The position numbers and the translations under genes were made by a program. Below, in pieces: positions 1 through 7,267 of a DNA stretch of 10,381 nucleotides; the first letter of the stretch is position 1, and every line of letters starts with the position of its first letter. A model generated the notes under the pieces. The model was given only the letters and a program-made list of their open reading frames with translations, did no database searches and was not told the DNA's origin. The DNA is from Methanomassiliicoccaceae archaeon UBA113 (GTDB taxonomy: Archaea > Thermoplasmatota > Thermoplasmata > Methanomassiliicoccales > Methanomethylophilaceae), in assembly GCA_002506175.1 (NCBI GenBank), contig DAXB01000028.1:1-10381 (forward strand), written 5' to 3'.

Positions 1-262
1 ACAAGAACTACACCGTGGTTTCGGCCGGCGATTTGATGGTTAATCCTGTAGACCTTAGCATCGGCGCGAAGTCTGTAGTGTATAACCGCACCGTTACATT
101 CACTGTCACCGACGTCTCCACGGGAGTGAACAGCGAGAAGGTCACGGTCACCTACACGACGACCTCCGCCAACGTCGGAACCTACGTCTGGAAGGCCTCC
201 ACCAACGGTTTCACCGTCGATTACGCCGTACCCGGCGATTCCCACAAGAACTACACCGTGGT
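1..262 (+). repeat. Tandem 243-bp (81-residue) domain repeat in the surface protein
   Basis: Bases 1-19 are identical to bases 244-262 (ACAAGAACTACACCGTGGT), a spacing of 243 bases or exactly 81 codons. The similarity continues at protein level: VVSAGDLMVNPVDL matches VVEVGDLTVEKSPL. Only one full unit is visible. More copies probably lie upstream of the window, as is usual in adhesin-like proteins, but that cannot be seen here. Confidence 0.7.
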
Positions 263-1154
263 CGAAGTCGGAGATCTTACTGTTGAAAAGTCGCCTCTCG
301 CTCTCGTGAAAAAGCCCACTGCTGGCACTGTAGTCAGCGGTAACAAGCTTTCGACTTCTACCCTTACCGGCGGATCCGTTGTTGACTCGCACGGTAACAC
401 TGTTTCAGGTCATTTCGAATGGGTTGATGGCAGTCCAGTCCTCACTACATCGGATAACGGAAGGGAATTTTCGGTCAAATTCATTCCTAAGGATTCTACA
501 AACTATGATGAGTTGCAGTTAGAGGTATCTGTCAAAGTTAAGGTCGGTGGCGGCGGTTCATCGCCCAGTTCCCCCTCAAAGAGAGATCCTGTTATCTGCA
601 AAGATCCGATTGCTGCTTCCTTGACATATGGTCAGATGCTTTCGGAGAGTACTTTGTCTGGAGGATTAGCCAGCGTCAAAGGAACTTTCACTTGGGCTGA
701 ACCATATTATATACCTACGGTTGCAGAGAGCGGGGATTCGTTCAAGGTTATATTTATGCCTGCGGACGCTTCTCGGTACAACTCTATAGAATTCTATGTC
801 CCGGTTACGGTCTACAAGCTCCAGCTTGTTGTGACCGCTGACGGTGGTTGGACTAAGGGATATGATGGAAATACAACCTTCCCTACAGACAGGATCATAA
901 TCATGAATAAGGTTGGATCCGATGATGTGACAGTTGCCGGAACCTATGATTCTGCTGGTATAGGGGGAGGAAAGACCATCAGTTTCTCCATCAGCGGAAA
1001 CGACGTTGATAATTACATCTCTCCCGTTGATGAGAACGATGCCTCGATTTCCATACCATGGCTGTGGATATTGATCATCCTGATAGTGTTGACTATGATT
1101 CTAATCATCTTGTACAAGAGGAAGAAAGATAGAGAGGATAACGAAGAGCTGTGA
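1..1154 (+). CDS. Repeat-containing surface/adhesin-like protein, C-terminal part (5' end outside window)
   Basis: The frame is open from the left edge, and bases 3-14 already encode KNYT, which recurs at residues 78-81 (counting from the GTG at 15). The true start is therefore upstream and the GTG at 15 is only an internal codon. The visible part is all beta-rich extracellular sequence. It holds the end of one repeat and a full repeat of about 81 residues (KNYTVV...GDL at both ends), then two modules of the YGQ-L-STLSGG...F-W...F-P-D---Y type (about 98-176 and 195-267), which resemble the MBG-like repeats of bacterial adhesins. A Gly/Ser/Pro linker (178-189) separates these modules. A YDG-type module follows (KGYDGNT at 281-287). 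The chain ends in one transmembrane helix (about 347-367) and a short charged cytoplasmic tail (KRKKDREDNEEL). This architecture indicates a cell-surface protein anchored by its C terminus. The specific ligand is unknown. Codon use shifts from C/G-ending in the first 280 bases to more A/T-ending later. Confidence 0.85.
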   Translation, partial: KNYTVVSAGDLMVNPVDLSIGAKSVVYNRTVTFTVTDVSTGVNSEKVTVTYTTTSANVGTYVWKASTNGFTVDYAVPGDSHKNYTVVEVGDLTVEKSPLALVKKPTAGTVVSGNKLSTSTLTGGSVVDSHGNTVSGHFEWVDGSPVLTTSDNGREFSVKFIPKDSTNYDELQLEVSVKVKVGGGGSSPSSPSKRDPVICKDPIAASLTYGQMLSESTLSGGLASVKGTFTWAEPYYIPTVAESGDSFKVIFMPADASRYNSIEFYVPVTVYKLQLVVTADGGWTKGYDGNTTFPTDRIIIMNKVGSDDVTVAGTYDSAGIGGGKTISFSISGNDVDNYISPVDENDASISIPWLWILIILIVLTMILIILYKRKKDREDNEEL

Positions 1155-1175
1155 CAATCTGTAAAACACAATCTC

Positions 1176-1210
1176 TGGAAGAACCGATCCATCTGCAGTC
1201 GGTTCTTCCA
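1176..1210 (+). terminator. 12-bp perfect hairpin after the surface-protein gene
   Basis: Bases 1176-1187 (TGGAAGAACCGA) are the exact reverse complement of 1199-1210 (TCGGTTCTTCCA), with an 11-base loop. The hairpin starts 21 bases after the TGA stop at 1152-1154. No strong T-run follows directly: the next bases are AACGATTTCATT. It could be a transcript 3'-end or stability structure rather than a classical terminator. The position makes a 3'-end role likely. Confidence 0.5.
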
Positions 1211-1229
1211 AACGATTTCATTAAAAGCG

Positions 1230-1284
1230 GTCTCTTGCTTCGTTTGAAGTGAAATCAATCGAACAGAGGCAAGAGACTACTTTT
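1230..1284 (+). terminator. Second inverted repeat followed by a short T-run
   Basis: GTCTCTTGC at 1230-1238 pairs perfectly with GCAAGAGAC at 1269-1277, and TTCG at 1239-1242 can extend the stem by pairing with CGAA at 1260-1263. A T-rich stretch (TACTTTT, 1278-1284) follows. The loop is long, about 17-30 bases. GATTTCA at 1214-1220 could instead pair with TGAAATC at 1250-1256, so the fold is not unique. A backup terminator is plausible but unproven. Confidence 0.35.
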
Positions 1285-1307
1285 AGAGAAGGAAACTCTT
1301 CCATCTG

Positions 1308-1326
1308 TTTTGCAAAAAAGCGCTTT
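1308..1326. repeat. Two abutting 10-bp palindromes upstream of the prf1 promoter
   Basis: TTTTGCAAAA (1308-1317) and AAAGCGCTTT (1317-1326) are each perfect palindromes and share one base. They lie about 70-85 bases upstream of the TATA-like element of prf1. Palindromes of this size are typical of dimeric regulator sites, but the AT-rich one could arise by chance. An operator role is only a suggestion. Confidence 0.3.
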
Positions 1327-1394
1327 CCAGTACCACAACACATCTATCGGGATTCGTCCGGCGACCGACATAGGGCCTGCGTTTGCACGATACC

Positions 1395-1432
1395 TTTATT
1401 ATAAGTAGGGGAATCACAGAGAACCAGGTGGA
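1395..1432 (+). promoter_or_regulatory. Promoter and ribosome binding site of the prf1-argS-GNAT operon
   Basis: TTTATTATA at 1395-1403 fits an archaeal TATA box. It lies about 40 bases before the ATG at 1439, which predicts a transcript start near 1424 and a leader of only about 15 bases. AGGTGG at 1426-1431 lies seven bases before that ATG and fits the archaeal anti-Shine-Dalgarno sequence, which supports this start codon. Confidence 0.6.
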
Positions 1433-1438
1433 CCGATT

Positions 1439-2668
1439 ATGGGAGAGACCAACGCTGAAGACAGAGCGAAATATGATTTCAAGAAGGATATGCAGGAGAT
1501 TATGAATTACAGGGGAAGGGGAACCGAGCTCATTTCGTGTTACGTCCCCTACGGAAAGCAGATCTCCGATGTTATGGCATACCTCAGGAACGAGCAATCG
1601 CAGGCATCCAACATCAAGTCGAAGACTACGATGAAGAATGTCACGAGTGCAATCGATTCGATCGCTTCTCGACTCAAAACGTACAAAGCGGCACCCCCGA
1701 ACGGTATCGTGATTTTCTGCGGAGAGGTCCCCCGCGCAGGAGATCAGACCAAGATGGTCCAGTACGTGATCAATCCTCCCGAGCCGATCACGGCATTCCT
1801 TTACAGATGCGACTCCGATTTCTTCACGGAGCCCCTGGAGTCCATGCTCCTAGACAAGCAGTGCTACGGACTCATCACCATCGACAGGTCCGAGGCAACC
1901 CTCGGACTGCTGTCAGGAAGCAGGATCCAGGTGCTGAAGCACTTCGATTCGCTTGTTCCCTCGAAGCACCACCAGGGAGGACAGTCCTCCGTTCGTTTCG
2001 AAAGGCTGATCGAGATCGCTGCCCATGAGTTCTTCACCAAGGTGGCGGACCATTGTACAGAGGTCTTCCTCAACAGGCCCGAGCTTCTCGGAATCCTCGT
2101 GGGAGGCCCAGGATACACAAAGGAGTTCTTCGTCAAGGAGGAGTACCTCCATCACGAGCTCAGGAAAATCGTAGTAACTCCTCTGGTCGATACAGGATAC
2201 ACGGACGAGTCTGGTCTTAGGGAGCTTGTCCAGAACTCGCAGTCCATCCTCACAGGCCTGCAGCTCAGCAGGGAGAAGGTCTACATGCAGAGGCTCTTCA
2301 CAGAGATCAGGAAGACAGACGGAGGACTCTCCGCGTACGGAGAGAACGATGTCAGGAATGCCCTGTCCAACGGAGCAGTCGATGTGCTCTTGGTGTCTGA
2401 GTCCATCAAGAAGAGGCGCATAACGATCCAATGTCCTTCCGGACACACCCATGAACTGACGGTTCCAGATTCGGACGCCAAGTTCCAGTGTCCGGAGTGC
2501 GGTACCAACGCACAGGTCACCGCCGATGAGGATTTCATCGACGATCTATTCAACAAGGCGGAGTCGTTCAACACCCGCCTCCAGCTCATCTCCCCTGATT
2601 CGGAGGAGGGAGACATGCTTCTGAAAGCTTTCGGAGGAGTGGCAGCACTCCTCAGGTACAAACTGTGA
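1439..2668 (+). CDS. prf1: Peptide chain release factor aRF1
   Basis: This is the class I archaeal release factor. It recognises stop codons in the ribosomal A site and triggers hydrolysis of peptidyl-tRNA. The 409 residues match the family length. The N domain carries ASNIKS (NIKS at 58-61) and YRCDSDF at 122-128, which fits the YxCxxxF stop-codon reading motif. The middle domain carries GGQ at 180-182, followed by the RFERL helix. The residue before GGQ is Gln (HHQGGQ), where I recall Lys or Arg as usual. The C domain contains a zinc-ribbon-like insertion with C332, H336/H338, C351 and C354. The start at 1439 is supported by AGGTGG seven bases upstream. The gene ends in TGA overlapping the possible GTG start of argS, so the two are probably cotranscribed and translationally coupled. 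If the host uses pyrrolysine, this factor must compete with amber suppressor tRNA at UAG. Confidence 0.97.
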   Translation: MGETNAEDRAKYDFKKDMQEIMNYRGRGTELISCYVPYGKQISDVMAYLRNEQSQASNIKSKTTMKNVTSAIDSIASRLKTYKAAPPNGIVIFCGEVPRAGDQTKMVQYVINPPEPITAFLYRCDSDFFTEPLESMLLDKQCYGLITIDRSEATLGLLSGSRIQVLKHFDSLVPSKHHQGGQSSVRFERLIEIAAHEFFTKVADHCTEVFLNRPELLGILVGGPGYTKEFFVKEEYLHHELRKIVVTPLVDTGYTDESGLRELVQNSQSILTGLQLSREKVYMQRLFTEIRKTDGGLSAYGENDVRNALSNGAVDVLLVSESIKKRRITIQCPSGHTHELTVPDSDAKFQCPECGTNAQVTADEDFIDDLFNKAESFNTRLQLISPDSEEGDMLLKAFGGVAALLRYKL

Positions 2669-4434
2669 TTCACATGACAGCAATGGATGATTTCCAGAAC
2701 GAGATCCGTGCAAAGGTCTCGGCCGCTTTGAAAGACATGGGTGCAGACGGAACGGGTTTCGTCATAGAGGCATCCACAATGGAAGGGGTAGACATGGCAG
2801 TGCCCTGTTTCCCTCTCGCGAAGGCGATGAGGAAGGCCCCCCAGGCCATCGCAGATGAGCTTGCGACGAGGATACAGCCTTCGGGAATGATCTCGAAGGT
2901 CACATCAGTCAACGGATTCCTCAATTTCAATATCGATCCCGAGTTCCTGATCAAGTCCACTCTGGATGAGATCGTAGAGAAGGGAGGGGAGTTCGCATAC
3001 CTCCCCAAGACAGGTAAGAGAGTCAATGTGGAGCACACATCCACCAACCCGACTGGACCCATCCACGTCGGACGCGCACGCAATCCGATCATCGGAGATA
3101 CCCTGGCAAGATGTCTGTTGAGGTGCGGAAACGAGGTCACCACAGAGTACTACGTCAACGATGTGGGAAAGCAGGTCGTCGTGCTCACATGGGGTGTCAA
3201 CAACGTCACCGACGAGGAGGCTGCCAAGAACTCCGAGGAGCACATGAAGGAGATAGGACAGAACGAGAAGGAGCGCGACAAAACCGACCATAAGCTGGTT
3301 GCCAAGTACCGTGTCGCCAACAAGAAGCTCGAGACGGATCCTGCGGTGCAGACTGAAATCTCCGAGATGATGAGGAGATTCGAGCAGGGCGATTCAGAAG
3401 TCATCGATACCGTGAGGCATACGGCGGAGATCATGCTCGACGGTCTCAAGGAGACCCTCGGAAACATCAACGTCTCCCTTGACAGGTATACATGGGAGTC
3501 CGGATACATCGCAGACGGTTCCGCAAGGGCAATCGTCGAGGACCTCAAGAAGTCCGAGTACGCCGGTCAGACTGACGATGGTGCATGGTTCGTCGACCTC
3601 AAGGATTTCGGAGTCCAGGGAAAGAACACCAAGTTCACATTCACAAGGTCGGACGGTACAACTCTGTACACGACCCGTGACCTCGCATACCACACCGACA
3701 AGTTCACAAGGTCAGACCGTGTCATCGATGTCCTAGGAGAAGACCAGAAGCTCGGATCCAAGCAGCTTTGTTCTGCATTGGAGATCCTGGGAAGCGACAA
3801 GCAGCCTGAACCTCTGTTCTATGCATTCGTGTCTCTCCCAGAGGGAAAGATGTCCACCAGAAGAGGTGTCGTCGTCTACATGGATGATCTCATCGACGAG
3901 GCAGTCGCACGTGCCTACGACGAGATCAAGTCCAGACGTCAGGACATGCCTGAGGAGAAGATGAGGGATATCGCGAAGGTCATCGGAGTGGCGGCCATCA
4001 GGTTTAACATCGTCCGCGTCCAGCCGGAGAAGCAGTTCGTCTTCAAGTGGGAGGATGCTCTCAACTTCGACGGCAATTCCGGACCGTACATCCAGTATGT
4101 TCACGCAAGGGCATGCAGCACGCTCAGGAAAGCTGGAACGTTCAAGCATGATACGGATGCATCCAAGTTCAGGGAGGAGTGCGAGATCAATCTCATCAAG
4201 ACGCTCGCCAAGTACGAGGAGACCATCAGGCTCGCAGGAGATGAGAAGCGCATCCATATGCTTCCCGCATACGCCCACGAGCTCGCAAGCTCATTCAACC
4301 AGTTCTATGCCAACGTATCCATCCTCAACTCCGAGGACCTCAGGGATGCGAGGCTCACTCTCGTGGAGTGCACCAAGACTGTCCTGGCGGATGTCCTGGA
4401 CTGTCTCGGAATGGGTGCCCCCGAGGAGATGTGA
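2665..4434 (+). CDS. argS: Arginyl-tRNA synthetase
   Basis: This enzyme joins arginine to tRNA-Arg in the cytoplasm using ATP. It is a class I synthetase. The N-terminal additional domain (about residues 1-110) is followed by the HIGH-type motif as HVGR at 134-137, within NPTGPIHVGRARNP. The KMSKS-type motif is KMSTR at 395-399. The C-terminal anticodon-binding helical domain includes the IQYVHARACS segment and ends in APEEM, close to the APERM-like end I recall for the family. At 589 residues the length is normal. The start is uncertain. GTG at 2665 overlaps the prf1 stop (GTGA) and has AGGT seven bases upstream. ATG codons at 2674 and 2683 are in frame and would remove only 3 or 6 residues. 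The TGA stop is two bases before the ATG of the acetyltransferase gene, so the three genes form an operon. Confidence 0.96.
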   Translation: MIHMTAMDDFQNEIRAKVSAALKDMGADGTGFVIEASTMEGVDMAVPCFPLAKAMRKAPQAIADELATRIQPSGMISKVTSVNGFLNFNIDPEFLIKSTLDEIVEKGGEFAYLPKTGKRVNVEHTSTNPTGPIHVGRARNPIIGDTLARCLLRCGNEVTTEYYVNDVGKQVVVLTWGVNNVTDEEAAKNSEEHMKEIGQNEKERDKTDHKLVAKYRVANKKLETDPAVQTEISEMMRRFEQGDSEVIDTVRHTAEIMLDGLKETLGNINVSLDRYTWESGYIADGSARAIVEDLKKSEYAGQTDDGAWFVDLKDFGVQGKNTKFTFTRSDGTTLYTTRDLAYHTDKFTRSDRVIDVLGEDQKLGSKQLCSALEILGSDKQPEPLFYAFVSLPEGKMSTRRGVVVYMDDLIDEAVARAYDEIKSRRQDMPEEKMRDIAKVIGVAAIRFNIVRVQPEKQFVFKWEDALNFDGNSGPYIQYVHARACSTLRKAGTFKHDTDASKFREECEINLIKTLAKYEETIRLAGDEKRIHMLPAYAHELASSFNQFYANVSILNSEDLRDARLTLVECTKTVLADVLDCLGMGAPEEM

Positions 4435-4436
4435 GC

Positions 4437-4937
4437 ATGGTTGAGATCCGCCAGTTGAAGATCAAGGACATCCAGTCTGTCCGCGACCTCGAGATAACAT
4501 GTATACGCGAATACTTCGCGGCCACTCTCGAGAACAAATGGGAGGAGCTCCCGGAGGAATGGAAGGACAACCTCGGGGCCAGCAGCAAGAACCACTTCAA
4601 GGCGTATCTCGAGAGCGGTGTAAGCTTTGTAGCTGTCGAGGATGACGAGGTCATCGGATTCATCTTCGCGCAGATCCTTCATCACATCTGCGACGAGGAT
4701 AATCTCCTCTGGATCGAGAACATGGGTGTGCACCCTTACTTCAGGCGCAACGAGATAGGATTCATGCTTCTGAGGGAATGCGTCAGGAAGGGGCGCGAGA
4801 TGGGCTGCACCGTGGCACACAGCATGATTCAGGAGAGCAATGCACCTTCGATACTGCTTCACAAGAAGCTGGGATTCTTCATGGACAGGCGCGAAGTTGC
4901 ATTGATGGACCTCAGGGATCCGAACCTGAAACTTTGA
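4437..4937 (+). CDS. GNAT-family N-acetyltransferase (RimI-like)
   Basis: The 166-residue protein has the GNAT fold signature. GNATs move an acetyl group from acetyl-CoA to an amine, often a protein N terminus or a small molecule. Motif A is at about 93-115 (IENMGVHPYFRRNEIGFMLL), and the late Asn-containing motif is at 134-147 (SNAPSILLHKKLGF). The acetyl-CoA pyrophosphate loop, normally R/QxxGxG/A, reads RRNEIG at 103-108, so the first Gly is Glu. I chose the ATG at 4437 because it lies two bases after the argS stop with GGAG eight bases upstream. An in-frame ATG at 4368 lies deep in argS and would add 23 unrelated residues. The substrate cannot be read from sequence. Cotranscription with prf1 and argS suggests, but does not show, a translation-linked target such as a ribosomal protein. 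Confidence 0.85.
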   Translation: MVEIRQLKIKDIQSVRDLEITCIREYFAATLENKWEELPEEWKDNLGASSKNHFKAYLESGVSFVAVEDDEVIGFIFAQILHHICDEDNLLWIENMGVHPYFRRNEIGFMLLRECVRKGREMGCTVAHSMIQESNAPSILLHKKLGFFMDRREVALMDLRDPNLKL

Positions 4938-4938
4938 G

Positions 4939-4974
4939 AGGGTGCTCGGATAATCCGAGTATCCTTCATTTTTT
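4939..4974 (+). terminator. Hairpin plus T6 terminator of the prf1-argS-GNAT operon
   Basis: Bases 4939-4950 pair with 4954-4965 around a TAA loop. The inner CTCGGA/TCCGAG stem is perfect and the outer part includes two G-T pairs. TTTTTT follows at 4969-4974. It begins directly after the TGA at 4935-4937. It also sits in the 36-base gap between two convergent genes. On the minus strand no T-run follows, so it is most convincing for plus-strand transcripts. Confidence 0.75.
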
Positions 4975-6101
4975 CAATTATCTGAGTCGGAATCATCGTT
5001 CTCGATGAATCTCTTGGGCTTTCTTCTGAAGGTTGGAAGGTATGCTATCCTCCTCTCCACGATGATCCAGTTGCTTAATGAATAGTACAGGATGATGATG
5101 CCCGGGATCCATCCGAGAACCAGTACGATGCCGTCATATTCAGATGTGAATGCCCATAGAATGTACATCAAAGCGATTATCAGAGCGGCCACCATGATAA
5201 CGTGGTCTCCCTTGGCGTAGAACAGTGTGACAAGGAACAGAGTCCCGACTCCCATGAACAGGTAGAAAATACCGGGGACCTCGGCTCCGTAGATGCCGTC
5301 GCACAGGATCTCCATTATCATCAGCATGGAACCTACGCTGAGCATGACTCCCTCGGCTACCGCTCCTCTGTATATGGATACGACTGATATCACCAGAATC
5401 ACAGATGCGATGGCGATCATAGTGTAATCGTATGTTGCGGACAGCGGTACCTGCATGTATATGCACCAAGCCACTCCGAACAGGTAGTACCCGACGGATG
5501 CAATCATCTCGTAGGTTGTCTGAGCCCTTCCGCGGCATCCTCCGAAACGGTCGTTGGTGATATGGAGGATGTTCTTCCCCATCATCATGTAGATGAATCC
5601 GCCTATTGAGAAGTATCCGTAGATCAGGCCGCCGATTATCAGTCCGACACCCAGCGACGCTCCGAGGTCGACGTAGTTCGCCAGAATGTACGGGACCGAC
5701 ATCGTCAGTGACATGATCAATGTTCCCGCGAACAACATGTAGTTCCTCCTGAGGAAGAACATGATGGATGCGATAAACATCGCTGTGGCGAGTATGATAT
5801 CGAGTTCGTTCATCCCTGGCATTCCAGCCAGGTTACATAGCGCGAACGTCAGTGTGGACAGTCCGAATGAGATGAGGACGATTCCTTCGTTGATGGTACC
5901 GTCTATCAGCGTATATGCTGCAAATAGCAGGAGCATCACAGAAAGCACGACTTTTGACACCAGGTAAGCCGTCGCATCTATGTGGGCGAACTCGTAGAAT
6001 GTGTTGAGGTAGTAGATTCCGAGCCAGATGGATAGGACGGAGAAGATGAAGAATCCGAAACACGTCCTGTATGTTGCCTCGGTAAGCTCATTGTTCATCA
6101 T
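4974..6101 (-). CDS. Polytopic membrane protein, third gene of a three-paralogue cluster
   Basis: I do not recognise this 375-residue protein as a named family. It is almost entirely hydrophobic, with about 12 predicted membrane helices in two similar halves joined by a polar loop (about 176-197, with NDRFGGCRGRAQTTYE). Each half has a Glu-Gly after a polar turn (E72-G73 and E250-G251) and a basic or polar turn about 49 residues later (RRNY, Y121; AKGDH, H300 or D299). GGFIYMMMG ends the first half. YYSLSNW (339-345) ends the second, followed by a basic then acidic tail (FRRKPKRFIENDDSDSDN). The start ATG at 6101 overlaps the stop of the preceding gene (ATGA), with GAGGTGA six bases upstream. 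Distant resemblance to six-helix AceTr (GPR1/FUN34/YaaH) or HdeD/DUF308 proteins is possible, and no substrate can be assigned. Confidence 0.85.
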   Translation of the reverse strand: MMNNELTEATYRTCFGFFIFSVLSIWLGIYYLNTFYEFAHIDATAYLVSKVVLSVMLLLFAAYTLIDGTINEGIVLISFGLSTLTFALCNLAGMPGMNELDIILATAMFIASIMFFLRRNYMLFAGTLIMSLTMSVPYILANYVDLGASLGVGLIIGGLIYGYFSIGGFIYMMMGKNILHITNDRFGGCRGRAQTTYEMIASVGYYLFGVAWCIYMQVPLSATYDYTMIAIASVILVISVVSIYRGAVAEGVMLSVGSMLMIMEILCDGIYGAEVPGIFYLFMGVGTLFLVTLFYAKGDHVIMVAALIIALMYILWAFTSEYDGIVLVLGWIPGIIILYYSLSNWIIVERRIAYLPTFRRKPKRFIENDDSDSDN

Positions 6102-7267
6102 ACCCTGTCACCTCTTTTGAAGTAGTTTCCGATTGCGAGATGCCTCACTCTGCGCCTGGTCTCGATGAGATACCATCTCTTGATGGAGTAGTATGCGGTC
6201 AGCAGGGCTGCGAGAGAGAACAGGTTTCCAGCAACTATTATCGAGTAATCCCCGGGAATGAATACTATCGCCAGCTCGCTGAGCATGATGGTTCCAGCGA
6301 TCGATGCTATCAGTATGTATCTCTTCTTCAGGCACAACAGTGCGAAGAACACTAGTGGCAGCAGGACCGCCACTGTGATCTGTTTTGGGAGCGTTCCGAG
6401 CTCCAAGAACGAATCCAGGTTCGCCAGAAGGAACAGCACAGATACGATCATGGTGAAGAGGCCCTCTACGGCGATGTTCTTTACACATATGTACGCCGAT
6501 GTGGGGATCATGATCATCGACAGACCTGTGACGGCCACGGATCCGGCATAGCTCAGGTCGCCGCTCTCTGTAAGGAACTCAAGGCCAGTGATCGCCATCT
6601 GCACGCACAGGATGAACATTCCGAACGAACAGGCAATCTCGTATGAGTTCTGGGCGACTCCATGATAATTGTCATCATCCATCTCGTGGGTCTTCTTGAG
6701 CTGTGTGATGCCGAGTTCGCTGTAGATGATCATGTCCGCTCCGAATATCATGTAGATGAATCCGCCTATCAGAAGCAGGACCCATACCGCAGGTTGGTAG
6801 AATACCCAACCCCCTGTGAATGTGAGTAGGAGCACGAGGGCGTTCAGGAAAGTGGCCAGACTGATCAGGTAGTTCTTCCTCAGGTAGAAGAAGAACGAGC
6901 ATACCCATACTGCTACCGCATAGTAGATGTTGAGGATTAGAATGGATTCAGCTCCGATCAGCGAATCCATGGTGGATATGAGCGTTGATGTGGAAATGAA
7001 CACGAACAGTATGGATTCCGTTATCAGTCCTCTCGCTAGTGACGACACTATGCAGAGGATGTTGAGGAAGGCGATTACCGAGATCGAGAGGCGATAGGCA
7101 TCCGAGTCGATATCGAATATGCCTCCTGTGAGATCCATGCTTCCGAACAGGAAGAACGCTCCTTTGATCGTGACGTCGAATCCTATCAGCAGGAATCCCA
7201 CTGCGGAGAAGTACCTGCGTCCGACGTCCCTGTCGAAGAACCCGTTATCCGGTACCAGATTATTCAT
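6098..7267 (-). CDS. Polytopic membrane protein, middle gene of a three-paralogue cluster
   Basis: This 389-residue protein is paralogous to both neighbours and closest in appearance to the downstream one. The two share GGFIYM (168-173 here), the post-loop segment AQNSYE versus AQTTYE, and a 23-base identical DNA stretch. About 12 membrane helices form two halves. The Glu signatures are E84-S85 and E268-G269, each followed exactly 49 residues later by Tyr (Y133 in LRKNY, Y317 in LKKRY). In the first half Ser replaces the usual Gly after Glu. The central polar loop (about 183-207) contains KKTHEMDDD. The end is YYSIKRW (359-365) plus a strongly basic tail (ETRRRVRHLAIGNYFKRGDR), which predicts a cytoplasmic C terminus. 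The ATG at 7267 overlaps the upstream gene's TAA by 8 bases and has GGAGG six bases before it. Function is unknown. Confidence 0.85.
   Translation of the reverse strand: MNNLVPDNGFFDRDVGRRYFSAVGFLLIGFDVTIKGAFFLFGSMDLTGGIFDIDSDAYRLSISVIAFLNILCIVSSLARGLITESILFVFISTSTLISTMDSLIGAESILILNIYYAVAVWVCSFFFYLRKNYLISLATFLNALVLLLTFTGGWVFYQPAVWVLLLIGGFIYMIFGADMIIYSELGITQLKKTHEMDDDNYHGVAQNSYEIACSFGMFILCVQMAITGLEFLTESGDLSYAGSVAVTGLSMIMIPTSAYICVKNIAVEGLFTMIVSVLFLLANLDSFLELGTLPKQITVAVLLPLVFFALLCLKKRYILIASIAGTIMLSELAIVFIPGDYSIIVAGNLFSLAALLTAYYSIKRWYLIETRRRVRHLAIGNYFKRGDRV

Larger units (their letters stand above)
1155..1438. other. Non-coding interval between the surface-protein gene and prf1
   Basis: I see no credible protein gene in these 284 bases. 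The reading frames that cross them run antisense into neighbouring genes. I see no tRNA arm or rRNA-like sequence. The interval holds, in order, a 12-bp hairpin, a longer-looped inverted repeat with a T-run, two abutting perfect palindromes at 1308-1326, and a TATA-like box with a ribosome binding site for prf1. It therefore reads as the 3' end of one unit and the control region of the next. Confidence 0.6.

Noticed and set aside
15..17. GTG at 15 as the start of the surface protein
   Set aside because: Four in-frame codons before it encode KNYT, part of a repeat seen again 81 residues later, and no signal peptide follows. The gene clearly begins outside the window.
1283..1597. A 104-residue minus-strand frame over the prf1 promoter
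   Set aside because: It runs antisense into the prf1 coding region and its translation has no recognisable domain. The TATA box, ribosome binding site and conserved aRF1 protein explain the region.
2670..4298. Several long minus-strand frames antisense to argS
   Set aside because: They follow from the strong third-position bias of argS. They lack plausible starts, ribosome binding sites and recognisable domains.
4368..4436. Upstream ATG extension of the acetyltransferase
   Set aside because: It lies inside the argS 3' end and adds residues unlike any GNAT start. The ATG at 4437 has a well-placed GGAG.
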